DNA from: JAFGDI01 sp963667715
Lineage (GTDB): Bacteria > Planctomycetota > Phycisphaerae > Sedimentisphaerales > SM23-30
Reading direction: 5' to 3'
Assembly: GCA_963667715.1 (NCBI GenBank)
Contig: OY763926.1
Span: forward strand, 4,402,001 to 4,466,000
DNA: 64,000 nucleotides
Below, piece by piece: positions 44,044 to 52,380 of the stretch (within the stretch, counting starts at the first letter, position 1; the number at the start of each line of letters is the position of its first letter). The notes beneath the pieces were generated by a model, which had not been told where the DNA came from, did not search any database, and was given only the letters and a program-made list of their open reading frames with translations. The translations under genes and the position numbers were made by a program.

Positions 44044-45018
44044 ATGACCAAATCACAAACTAAAGAAAACAAAAGCGGGTTTGTCTGGACAAGAAGGCAC
44101 CTACTGGGCCTTAGAGATCTCAGTCCAGCAGAGCTTATGCATATTTTTGAAACAGCAGACAGCTTTAGCGACCTGTCACAAAGGTCGGTAAAAAAAGCAC
44201 CTGTACTACGTGGTAAGCTGGTAGTGAACCTGTTCTTTGAGGATAGTACCCGTACGCGATCGAGCTTTTCACTGGCGGCAAGCAGATTAAGTGCTGATGT
44301 AATGGAATTTACTGCTAAAGCCAGCAGTATATCCAAAGGAGAAACACTACGTGATACCGCACGTAATCTGGAGGCGATGGGAATTGACCTGGTAGTATGT
44401 CGCCATAATGCTGGCGGTGCCCCACACCTGCTGGCCGAGAGTATAAGTGCCGGCGTAGTGAATGCCGGTGACGGCTATCACGAACACCCTACCCAGGGCC
44501 TGCTCGACCTTTATACAATAAGAGAACAAAGAGAGAGCTTTAAGGGTCTGAAAGTGGGCATTGTCGGTGACATAGCCCACTCCCGAGTAGCTCGCAGTAA
44601 TATATGGGCTCTGAATAAGCTTGGAGCAGAAGTATTCCTGATCGGCCCTCCAACCCTTATGCCAAGTGCAGCGAGCCAGCTGCCGGTAACGATCTGTCAT
44701 GACTTTGACGAGATCCTGCCGGAGCTTGACTGTGTAAATATGCTGAGAATACAGTTTGAAAGGATCAAGAGCCAGGCATTTCCATCGGTACGTGAATATT
44801 CCAGACTATTTGGCTTAACCAGCAAGAGAATGGAGAAAGCCAAGTCTGACATTATCGTTATGCACCCGGGGCCGATCAACCGCGGCGTTGAAATAGAAAG
44901 TGCAGTTGCCGACGGGCCAAACAGCACAATTCTCCGCCAGGTAACAAATGGAGTTACGATCCGTATGGCCGTACTATACCTGCTTAACCAGGCATCGGTA
45001 ATGGAAAAAGGCCAATAA
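44044..45018 (+). CDS. pyrB: Aspartate carbamoyltransferase catalytic subunit
   Basis: 324 residues. Commits carbamoyl phosphate and aspartate to pyrimidine synthesis. Carbamoyl-phosphate site FFEDSTRTRSSF (about residues 63-74), the second-subunit loop KASSISKGETLRDTARNL, HNAGGAPHLLAE, HEHPTQGLLDLYTI (about 153-166), KVGIVGDIAHSRVARSN, and the aspartate-binding loop RIQFERI and the C-terminal HPGPINRGVEI. No pyrI-like regulatory gene or pyrC follows; nadK is next, 40 bp away. The residues line up with the type that works with or without a dihydroorotase partner, which cannot be decided here. Confidence 0.97.
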   Translation: MTKSQTKENKSGFVWTRRHLLGLRDLSPAELMHIFETADSFSDLSQRSVKKAPVLRGKLVVNLFFEDSTRTRSSFSLAASRLSADVMEFTAKASSISKGETLRDTARNLEAMGIDLVVCRHNAGGAPHLLAESISAGVVNAGDGYHEHPTQGLLDLYTIREQRESFKGLKVGIVGDIAHSRVARSNIWALNKLGAEVFLIGPPTLMPSAASQLPVTICHDFDEILPELDCVNMLRIQFERIKSQAFPSVREYSRLFGLTSKRMEKAKSDIIVMHPGPINRGVEIESAVADGPNSTILRQVTNGVTIRMAVLYLLNQASVMEKGQ

Positions 45019-45058
45019 AACAATGCTGCGAGACTCGCAGCTTAGCAAAGGCTAAAAA

Positions 45059-45916
45059 ATGAAGTGTAATTCGCCATCAATAGCAGTATATGCAAATGCA
45101 AATAAGCCGCGGGCAGTTGAAGTTGCTAATAAGCTAATCTCCGGGCCGGTAGGAGATTATATATGCAGGCCTGAAGTTATCAGCGGCAAGCTCGACCCGG
45201 AATCAATTAAGCAGTGCAGCTATCTTATGGTTATTGGCGGCGATGGAACTATACTATCAGTAGTTCGCGATCTGAATGGTTTGCAAATACCGATAATCGG
45301 AGTTAACGTCGGCAAACTTGGCTTTCTGGCCAGATTTTCGATTGAAGAATTACTGGCAGACTTCAAATCGCTAGCTGACGCGGGACTGGAAGCGGTAACA
45401 GAACATAAGCTATTGAAATGTGAGTTAATAAACGAAAACGGCGTTCAGGACAGCTCTTTGGTAGTAAATGAAGTGGCTGTTGTTGCCGGCCCGCCGTTTA
45501 GGATGCTCGATATTTCAATTAGTATTGGCGATGAGCATATTTCAAACTGCTCTGGTGACGGTATGATAATATCAACACCTATCGGTTCAACTGCATATAA
45601 TCTATCTGCCGGCGGGCCAATACTGGGAGCAGACCTGGATTGCGTGGCGATAACGCCACTGGCGGCCCATTCACTGAACTTCAGACCGATTGTAGTTGGT
45701 ATAAATAAACCGATATATATCCGCTGTAATTCACAGTGTGCCCGGTCACTGATCGACGGGCAGATCAATCTGCCTATGAACAAGGGCGAGTATGTCAAAA
45801 TAACAGAAGCTGAGCACGGCTTCAAACTGGTTCAGAACCCTAAATATAACCAATGGCAGGTACTGACACAGAAATTACACTGGGCAAGACAGCCAGACTA
45901 TAATAAAGAATCCTAA
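45059..45916 (+). CDS. nadK: NAD kinase
   Basis: 285 residues. Makes NADP from NAD and ATP or polyphosphate. Core motifs: GGDGTILSVVRDL (about residues 60-72), IIGVNVGKLGFLARF, DGMIISTPIGSTAYNLSAGGPI and ITPLAAHSLNFRPIVV, all in order and intact. It follows pyrB at 40 bp and is probably co-transcribed with pyrRB; linking NADP supply with pyrimidine synthesis is unusual but may be simple housekeeping clustering. Confidence 0.96.
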   Translation: MKCNSPSIAVYANANKPRAVEVANKLISGPVGDYICRPEVISGKLDPESIKQCSYLMVIGGDGTILSVVRDLNGLQIPIIGVNVGKLGFLARFSIEELLADFKSLADAGLEAVTEHKLLKCELINENGVQDSSLVVNEVAVVAGPPFRMLDISISIGDEHISNCSGDGMIISTPIGSTAYNLSAGGPILGADLDCVAITPLAAHSLNFRPIVVGINKPIYIRCNSQCARSLIDGQINLPMNKGEYVKITEAEHGFKLVQNPKYNQWQVLTQKLHWARQPDYNKES

Positions 45917-45973
45917 GCTCGGCATTTATTATCAAATTCACGCATCGACTGTGCCGATATAATAAATAGTAAT

Positions 45974-47269
45974 ATGAAAAACTGCTGCTTAAAATTTTTG
46001 CTCCTACTATCGGTAGTACCAACTGGCTTATTTGCTCAGCAATATGTCGCTCAGGATGGTCATCTGCTTGACGCTAATAATCGGCTGGGCAGTATGGGCT
46101 GGAACGGCAATGGTAGAATTGATGCGTTAAGTAACCGCAGCAGCAATATAATGACCGGGAATATCAGTGGCGGTATGAGCTTTAAGGGAGCAGTGCCATA
46201 CTATAGCTCAATGGAATTTCAGGGCCTTAGCAATAGCGGTACATTAAGTAATTTTCGACGCGACAGTATAGGAGCCACCCAGGTTTCCTCCGGTCTCTAT
46301 TCCGGACAGCTCTATATAGACTCCAGCAAAGGCATAACAAGCAGCTATAACGGCAATATCGTAAATACTCAGAGTATCAGCAAAATATCCACTATGGTCA
46401 ACCCCAGACAACAAGTTGGTAATTATAGCAATTCACTGAAAAACTCCCTATCAGATTCGCCAGCCGAAAATGGCGTGCCCAATATATTTACCAGCATAAG
46501 CCAATATAAGCCGTTTAGTCGCAGCAGGCAACTATCTGGCGTCCTGGTACATAAGCTTAAAAGCAATAACAGACTGAATAGCAAGATCGATGTTAGTGCC
46601 TTGGCCGTCAGTATCTCTGACAACAGCATGATCACCTATGATTCTCAGCTCAGATTTGACAATATAATATCAGACCAGCAAGAGCCGGAGATCAACTATG
46701 AAGAACAGATGTTCCTCGAAAAGGATTTGCCAGACCGGATATTTGAAGGCAGCATAACAGGTAATCGAGTAGCTACCGAAGCAGATACATTTCCACAGAT
46801 AGAAAGACAATATCAGGCATATGTTGATGAGGCACTAAGAAATATGAAACGAGGCAGCTATTATAAAGCTGCTGACAACTTTGGCATAGCCAGCATATTC
46901 TCCGAACCAGATAATGCCAAAATTATGGTCTACTCCGCAGTCGCCCGCTTCGCCACAGGTGAATATATAAGTTCCTCGATCAATTTATACAAAGCGTTTA
47001 ATATATCATTTGACCAAACACTAGAGCCAATCGACCTGAAAACCATCTTCGACTCTGACCTGACAGTATATTACGGCGTAAAAGATCTGGAAAGGTGCTA
47101 TAAGCTCACCGACAATCCATCATTGCTGTTTTTGCAGGGCTATATTGAATATATAGCGGGCGATAAACAATCAGCTAAAATAACTATACAAAAGCTCGTT
47201 GAAGCTAATCCAGACAATGAATTGTACCAAAACATGCTAGACTATTTAACAGAAAACTACCAAGAATAG
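45974..47269 (+). CDS. Exported protein with planctomycete-type N-terminal motif and TPR-like tail
   Basis: 431 residues, signal peptide MKNCCLKFLLLLSVVPTGLFA. The mature N-terminus has HLLDANNRLGSMGWN followed by SNIMTGNISGGMSFKGAVPYYSSMEF, a pattern (LDAN-RLGS-G-N ... I-TGN-SGG--F-G--PY) I associate with exported planctomycete proteins of unknown role. A Ser/Asn-rich stretch then leads to about residues 290-430, helical repeats of TPR type (ALRNMKRGSYYKAADNFGIASIFSEPDN ... LFLQGYIEYIAGDKQSAKITIQKLVEANPDNELY). TPR tails imply protein binding. It lies downstream of nadK on the same strand (57-bp gap) but its function seems unrelated. Confidence 0.72.
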   Translation: MKNCCLKFLLLLSVVPTGLFAQQYVAQDGHLLDANNRLGSMGWNGNGRIDALSNRSSNIMTGNISGGMSFKGAVPYYSSMEFQGLSNSGTLSNFRRDSIGATQVSSGLYSGQLYIDSSKGITSSYNGNIVNTQSISKISTMVNPRQQVGNYSNSLKNSLSDSPAENGVPNIFTSISQYKPFSRSRQLSGVLVHKLKSNNRLNSKIDVSALAVSISDNSMITYDSQLRFDNIISDQQEPEINYEEQMFLEKDLPDRIFEGSITGNRVATEADTFPQIERQYQAYVDEALRNMKRGSYYKAADNFGIASIFSEPDNAKIMVYSAVARFATGEYISSSINLYKAFNISFDQTLEPIDLKTIFDSDLTVYYGVKDLERCYKLTDNPSLLFLQGYIEYIAGDKQSAKITIQKLVEANPDNELYQNMLDYLTENYQE

Positions 47270-47414
47270 CTATTTACCTATCTCACTTCTAGTAAACCCT
47301 TTACATTAAATTAATATTAAAATAACGCCATTATTTTCCTGCAAATTTGACAGAAGAGGAATATTTTGTTATAATTTCATTCGTGTACTAATAATTCTTA
47401 CAGGAAGGAAATAT

Positions 47415-47957
47415 ATGGACAAACCCGAGCAGGAGCATCTAAGCCCCGATTCCAGCGAAAAAGCCTTTGATATTTATGGCTTGAGAGTATTGCAGGCGTT
47501 GAGGAGGATCATCAGAACAGTTGATACACACTCCCGCAAGCTCAATAGCGAATATCAAATAACAGTTCCCCAGCTGCTGTGTCTGCACACGCTGGCAGAA
47601 AACAGCAGCGATCTCACTCAGGCTCAACTGGCAAAGCTGGTTAACCTGAGCATAAGTACAGTTAATGGGATACTAGACAGGCTGGAAGGCAAAGAATTAA
47701 TCCTGCGTCAACGAGATACCTCAGACAGAAGGAAAGTAACCATATTTATAACGGATAAAGGCCGGCAGCTAATAGAGGCAGCGCCCTCATTACTGCAGGA
47801 TGATCTGGCCGAGGCATTAAAGAAATTGCCCGACCTGGAAATGGCAGCGATCGCATTTTCATTAGAAAGAGTTGTTCAGCTTATGGAAGCAGAACGACTG
47901 GACGCTTCGCCATTACTTACGATCAGCTCAATAACAGAAACTAATAAAGGAAAATAA
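47415..47957 (+). CDS. MarR-family transcriptional regulator
   Basis: 180 residues, AGGAAGG directly ahead of ATG. Winged-helix MarR core: TVPQLLCLHTLAENSSDLTQAQLAKLVNLSISTVNGILDRLEGKELILRQRDTSDRRKVTIFITDKGRQL, with the D-x-R-D-x-R-R wing typical of the family. The stop TAA overlaps the ATG of the lysine 2,3-aminomutase gene by one base, so the regulator is translated together with the osmolyte pathway; it may sense salt or a pathway metabolite. This genetic coupling of MarR, AblA and AblB occurs in other bacteria, I believe, but I cannot verify it here. Confidence 0.92.
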   Translation: MDKPEQEHLSPDSSEKAFDIYGLRVLQALRRIIRTVDTHSRKLNSEYQITVPQLLCLHTLAENSSDLTQAQLAKLVNLSISTVNGILDRLEGKELILRQRDTSDRRKVTIFITDKGRQLIEAAPSLLQDDLAEALKKLPDLEMAAIAFSLERVVQLMEAERLDASPLLTISSITETNKGK

Positions 47958-49276
47958 TGCTATTATCTACCAATCAGAAAAGAATTATTAACGCAATAGA
48001 TGGAGACAATACAATTAAGCAGTGGAGAGACTGGCACTGGCAAGTTAAGCACTGTATTAGAGACATAGATACATTTGAAAACTTACTGGGAATAGAGCTC
48101 GACGAAGAGACAAGAGAGGCATTTGAGAACACTGTAAAGAAATTCCCAATGTCGATCACTCCCTACTACCTCTCACTGATAAATACAGACGATATAGCAA
48201 ACGACCCGGTATTTAAGCAGTCGTTCCCTTCACCGCTTGAACTAAATATAACAGAATGCGACATGTGCGACCCACTGCACGAAGATAAAGACAGTCCAGT
48301 GGAAGGTATAACCCACCGCTACCCAGACAGAGTACTTATGCTGGTTAGTAATATGTGTGCCATGTATTGTCGCCACTGCACCCGAAAACGTCAGGTTGGC
48401 AACCACGATACAATACCGACTAAAGCACAGATGGAAAAAGGTCTGGATTATATACGCAATAATAGCAAGATCCGCGACGTGCTACTCAGCGGCGGCGATC
48501 CTTTTCTGCTATCTGACGACAAGCTCGATTGGCTGCTTACCGAACTAAGAAAAATAGAACATGTAGAAATTATCCGTATCGGAACCAGAACACCGGTTGT
48601 ATTGCCGTACCGCATAACAGACAATCTGGTAGAAATACTCAAAAAACATCATCCGGTATGGATCAATACCCACTTCAATCACCCACGAGAGCTGACAAAC
48701 TCTTCACGTACTGCACTAAGAAAGCTGGCTGATGCAGGCATACCACTTGGCAACCAGTCTGTACTACTTGCCGGCATTAATGACTGTCCAAGAATTATGA
48801 AGGCTCTGGTACATAAGCTTACATACAACCGAGTAAGACCATATTATCTATACCAGTGTGACCTGTCAGAAGGTCTGTCGCACTTTAGAACTCCGGTTGG
48901 TAAAGGTATAGAAATACTGGAAAATCTTATAGGCCATACCAGCGGCTTCTGCGTGCCGACATATGTGATCGACGCACCCGGCGGCGGCGGTAAAATACCG
49001 ATTATGCCGAACTACCTTATCTCATGGTCAACTAATAAGGTTGTACTAAGAAACTATGAAGGCGTAATCACAACATATAAAGAGCCAGACTCGTATGAAC
49101 CGATTTTCTGCGACCGACAGTGTAAAGACTGCAACTTGCAACTGGCACTTGACGACGCTGACGAGAGCAAGAGCCTGGGCATATCCAGACTGCTGGCTGA
49201 CCATAATGACACTATATCGCTTATCCCCGGCAGAAACGACAGGCACTCTCGCCGTAACGATTTAAGCACCCTTTAA
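47957..49276 (+). CDS. ablA: Lysine 2,3-aminomutase (radical SAM), AblA
   Basis: 439 residues. Interconverts L-alpha-lysine and L-beta-lysine using a [4Fe-4S] cluster, SAM and PLP. The cluster motif is CAMYCRHC (Cys134, 138, 141), followed by TRKRQVG and the SAM motif LLSGGDPFLL; the PLP-lysine is expected within APGGGGKIPIMPNY near residue 340, and the C-terminal cysteine pair CDRQCKDC is family-typical. Followed 109 bp later by the beta-lysine acetyltransferase, so the product is N-epsilon-acetyl-beta-lysine, an osmolyte of salt-adapted methanogens and some bacteria. EpmB-like members act on EF-P, but the ablB neighbour makes that reading unlikely. Confidence 0.95.
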   Translation: MLLSTNQKRIINAIDGDNTIKQWRDWHWQVKHCIRDIDTFENLLGIELDEETREAFENTVKKFPMSITPYYLSLINTDDIANDPVFKQSFPSPLELNITECDMCDPLHEDKDSPVEGITHRYPDRVLMLVSNMCAMYCRHCTRKRQVGNHDTIPTKAQMEKGLDYIRNNSKIRDVLLSGGDPFLLSDDKLDWLLTELRKIEHVEIIRIGTRTPVVLPYRITDNLVEILKKHHPVWINTHFNHPRELTNSSRTALRKLADAGIPLGNQSVLLAGINDCPRIMKALVHKLTYNRVRPYYLYQCDLSEGLSHFRTPVGKGIEILENLIGHTSGFCVPTYVIDAPGGGGKIPIMPNYLISWSTNKVVLRNYEGVITTYKEPDSYEPIFCDRQCKDCNLQLALDDADESKSLGISRLLADHNDTISLIPGRNDRHSRRNDLSTL

Positions 49277-49385
49277 TACGCATACATAAACATATAGGTC
49301 AGAAGTTAGAGATAAGTCTGATTTCTGACCTATATAATACTTTCTCCACTAATCTGATTGACCTATAAAAAAAATCCGGGAAACA

Positions 49386-50333
49386 ATGAATACAACTCAT
49401 ATAATAATACTAGCCGGTTTTACTCTTGTTGTAATAACAATATTAATAATTGTAAGACATAAAAAGACAACCAACATAAAGAGTACGCCAGCGACTAATG
49501 CCGAACAAGATACTATTGAAAAGCTTGACGGTGCACTTATTCAACACGGCAACCTTAGCGACAGAATATATCTGATGAAGATCGGTCAGTCCCAGACCGA
49601 CGAGCTTATCCCGCAGCTTGAAGAGCTGGCCGAAAGCAATAGCTACTCTAAGATATTTGCCAAAGTTCCGGCAAGTGAGCTGGAACCATTTACCGAAGCT
49701 GGGTATCGCAAAGAAGGTATTGTGCCAAACTTCTATAGCAATGGTGACGATGGGTATTTTATTGCAAAATATCCGGACCCGGAAAGAAAGATCGAAGAGC
49801 TGGCCAGCCAGTATGATGAAGTAATGCAGATAACAATCGAAAAGGTTGCTCAACAGAACAGTGCAATCACAAATGACAACAATATAAGACTTTGCACAAC
49901 AGACGACCTTGACGAGATGGCAAAAGTGTATGATCAGGTATTCCCAAGCTACCCATTCCCGATCAATGACCCGGCGTATCTGGAAGAAACCATGGAAAGT
50001 CATATAAAATATTTCTGTATTGAAAAGGATGGTAAAATAGCGGCATTATCATCATCTGAAATAGACTTTAATTCTGGTAATGCCGAAATGACAGACTTTG
50101 CAACCCTGCCAGAAATGCGCGGCAATAATTTCGCATCTTCGCTACTTGCCAGAATGGAAAAGGAAATGCGTAAGATGAGTATCAATACGGTATATACGAT
50201 TGCCAGGGCTATATCGCCGGGAATGAATATTACATTTGCTCGCGGCGGCTATTCATTTGGCGGGCGACTGGTAAATAATACCAATATATCAGGTAAGATA
50301 GAAAGCATGAATATCTGGTATAAATCTATATAA
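49386..50333 (+). CDS. ablB: Beta-lysine N6-acetyltransferase, AblB-type, with N-terminal membrane helix
   Basis: 315 residues. Acetylates beta-lysine with acetyl-CoA. The GNAT fold occupies about residues 165-300 (CTTDDLDEMAKVYDQVF, then EMTDFATLPEMRGNNFASSLLARMEKEM with the R-G-N-N acetyl-CoA loop), and IARAISPGMNITFARGGYSFGGRLVNNTNISG is the AblB-specific ending. The middle (YSKIFAKVPASELEPFTEAGYRKEGIVPNFYSNGDDGYFIAKY) also matches AblB. Residues 5-24 (HIIILAGFTLVVITILIIV) form a membrane helix not normally found in AblB. The start ATG 49386 has GGGAA upstream; an internal start would lose the helix but no good site is seen. Confidence 0.9.
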   Translation: MNTTHIIILAGFTLVVITILIIVRHKKTTNIKSTPATNAEQDTIEKLDGALIQHGNLSDRIYLMKIGQSQTDELIPQLEELAESNSYSKIFAKVPASELEPFTEAGYRKEGIVPNFYSNGDDGYFIAKYPDPERKIEELASQYDEVMQITIEKVAQQNSAITNDNNIRLCTTDDLDEMAKVYDQVFPSYPFPINDPAYLEETMESHIKYFCIEKDGKIAALSSSEIDFNSGNAEMTDFATLPEMRGNNFASSLLARMEKEMRKMSINTVYTIARAISPGMNITFARGGYSFGGRLVNNTNISGKIESMNIWYKSI

Positions 50334-50461
50334 CATAGACATTTCCAATAATATAAATCACCAAACTACAACAACATAGTATCGGTACTACCATTACTTC
50401 GCCCCACCCGACACAATAACTTCGGGATTGCATTTTTACGACAGGTAAATATAATATTTGT

Positions 50462-51433
50462 GTGAAAATACTTGCTATTACAAACAATATTGAAAGCAAT
50501 ACTTTCTACCTGCGAACCGGGAGATATAAAAGCTTTTTAGCTCAATACGGTATCGAAATGGACGTTCTCCAGCTCAGCGATAAGAAGACTGTTCGGCTGA
50601 AGCAATATACCAGAGCACGCCAGTACAATATCGTAATTCTATCAGGGGTTATTCTTAGCAGCCTGGAATTATCCATTCTGAATAAGTTATCAAATGTAAT
50701 AATCTCAGACATCTCCGGCGAAACAATTGGCAATAGCCTGCTAAAAGATAATATTGAAAAATTTGCCGGACAAATGAAAATGTCTCGTCTGGTAATTGCC
50801 AGTAATGCCTTTTTGTCTGAACTGGCATTTCAATACGCATCTGATGTGCTTACCCTGCCAACTGCGGTTGAGATCAAGCGCTATCGACCTATGACCGACA
50901 GGGCATATGACAGTAATATACGATTGCTTTGGATCGGTGACCACACTACTCTACACTACCTGATAAATATTGCACCCGTTCTGGAAGAGATCGGCATTCG
51001 CTATAGCGAGGTAGTATTAAGGGTTATCTCTGATAAGTATTTCAAGCTACGCAATATGCCGGTCGAACCGGTAAAATACAAACTGGAATATATATATAAC
51101 GCTCTGAATGATTGTGATATAGGTCTGGCACCACTTAGAGAAGGTAAGTATTCCAGAATGCTTTGCGGGCATAATATCCTGCAGATGCAAGCTGGTAAAC
51201 TGCCAGTTATTGCCAGCCCAGTTGGCACTTACGGCGACATGGTAATGCATGAAGTTAATGGACTGCTTGCCCAGAATACGGACCAATGGACGAACTCGCT
51301 ATCATTGTTGATAGAAAACCTGGGGATCGGCACACAATACGGCACCTCTGGCAGAGAGATAGCCAGAGAGAGATTCAGCACCAGTACAATTGCACAACAG
51401 CTGCTTGAGGTTCTAAACGAACTGAAGAAATAA
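50462..51433 (+). CDS. Glycosyltransferase, GT4-like
   Basis: 323 residues, GTG start. The C-terminal half shows the GT-B donor-binding pattern: IRLLWIGDHTTLHYLINIAPVLEEI, then DIGLAPLREGKYSRMLCGHNILQMQAGKLPVIASPVGTYGDMVMHEVNGLLA (the E/Q-x7-G-P-V-I-A-S motif of GT4) and RERFSTSTIAQQLLEVLNEL. The N-terminal domain is short and lacks a clear acceptor motif. It begins the polysaccharide block and is 14 bp upstream of the GT2 gene, so both are co-transcribed. Confidence 0.85.
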   Translation: MKILAITNNIESNTFYLRTGRYKSFLAQYGIEMDVLQLSDKKTVRLKQYTRARQYNIVILSGVILSSLELSILNKLSNVIISDISGETIGNSLLKDNIEKFAGQMKMSRLVIASNAFLSELAFQYASDVLTLPTAVEIKRYRPMTDRAYDSNIRLLWIGDHTTLHYLINIAPVLEEIGIRYSEVVLRVISDKYFKLRNMPVEPVKYKLEYIYNALNDCDIGLAPLREGKYSRMLCGHNILQMQAGKLPVIASPVGTYGDMVMHEVNGLLAQNTDQWTNSLSLLIENLGIGTQYGTSGREIARERFSTSTIAQQLLEVLNELKK

Positions 51434-51447
51434 GCAAAAGGAACACA

Positions 51448-52380
51448 ATGGATAATTTTGAAGTAAGTGTAGTGATCCCGGCATATAATGTCGAAAAGTA
51501 TATCGGGCCGACAATTGAAAGCGTGCTGAACCAAAGCTTTGCCGCCAAAGAAATAATAGTTGTAAATGACGGCTCTTCTGACAATACTGCTCAAGCGATA
51601 AAAAAGTATCCACAGGTAAAGTATATCGACCAGACAAATGCCGGCGTCTCCGTTGCACGTAATACAGGAATTGACGCGGCAAAATGTAAATGGATAGCCT
51701 TTCTGGATGGTGACGACCTATGGCTGGAAAATAAACTCGCTGACCAGAAGAAAGTTATAGATGATAATCCAGAACTGAAATGGGTTGCTGGAAACTATAT
51801 CGTACACGACTTCAGAAAAGACAAAGAGAACCCACTAACGGCTATCGAGACCGCAAAGAGCTGGGTAAAAAACAACTCATACATTAACTATTTTGAGCAC
51901 TTCAAGGATTTCGGCATTACCAGCAATGTCACACTCACCAAAGAGGCGATAGTTGAGGCAGGGTGTTTCAAACCGGGGCTTACCCGAACCGAAGACACCG
52001 ATCTGTGGATCAGAGTTGCGTATAAAAATAAATACATTGGCTATTGCCCAGAACCGATCATGTACTATAACTTCCATAGAGAAGGAAGCACCAACCACCA
52101 AAGGAAGTTTAACTGTCGTTCTGGTTTTACTGATACATTAAATATGTACAGAGAGCAGGTAGCCAGAGCCAAAAGCTGCGGCATGGTAAAAGAGCTGGAC
52201 ATGATACTTAACAGCTCGCTGAAAGGCATGATCAGAACAGCCTGCCGAGGACGGCAATTTGATCTGGCAAGAGATATCGACAGGGATTTTACAGACCATA
52301 TACGGCCGGGGATAAAGCTATATCTCAAATGGCATATATTACTTAACAGCCTGAATATCTTAAAGCAAGATCAGATATAA
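51448..52380 (+). CDS. Glycosyltransferase family 2
   Basis: 310 residues; AAGGA 5 bases before ATG. GT-A fold: VSVVIPAYNVEKYIGPTIESVLNQSFAAKEIIVVNDGSSDNTAQAI (residues 5-50) with the V-N-D-G-S motif, then VSVARNTGIDAAKCKWIAFLDGDDLWLENKL (D-x-D at about 88-90, metal-binding), and RTEDTDLWIRVAYK as the ED-base. Substrate unknown. The last 10 bases overlap the 3' end of the opposite-strand sulfatase-like gene. Confidence 0.93.
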   Translation: MDNFEVSVVIPAYNVEKYIGPTIESVLNQSFAAKEIIVVNDGSSDNTAQAIKKYPQVKYIDQTNAGVSVARNTGIDAAKCKWIAFLDGDDLWLENKLADQKKVIDDNPELKWVAGNYIVHDFRKDKENPLTAIETAKSWVKNNSYINYFEHFKDFGITSNVTLTKEAIVEAGCFKPGLTRTEDTDLWIRVAYKNKYIGYCPEPIMYYNFHREGSTNHQRKFNCRSGFTDTLNMYREQVARAKSCGMVKELDMILNSSLKGMIRTACRGRQFDLARDIDRDFTDHIRPGIKLYLKWHILLNSLNILKQDQI

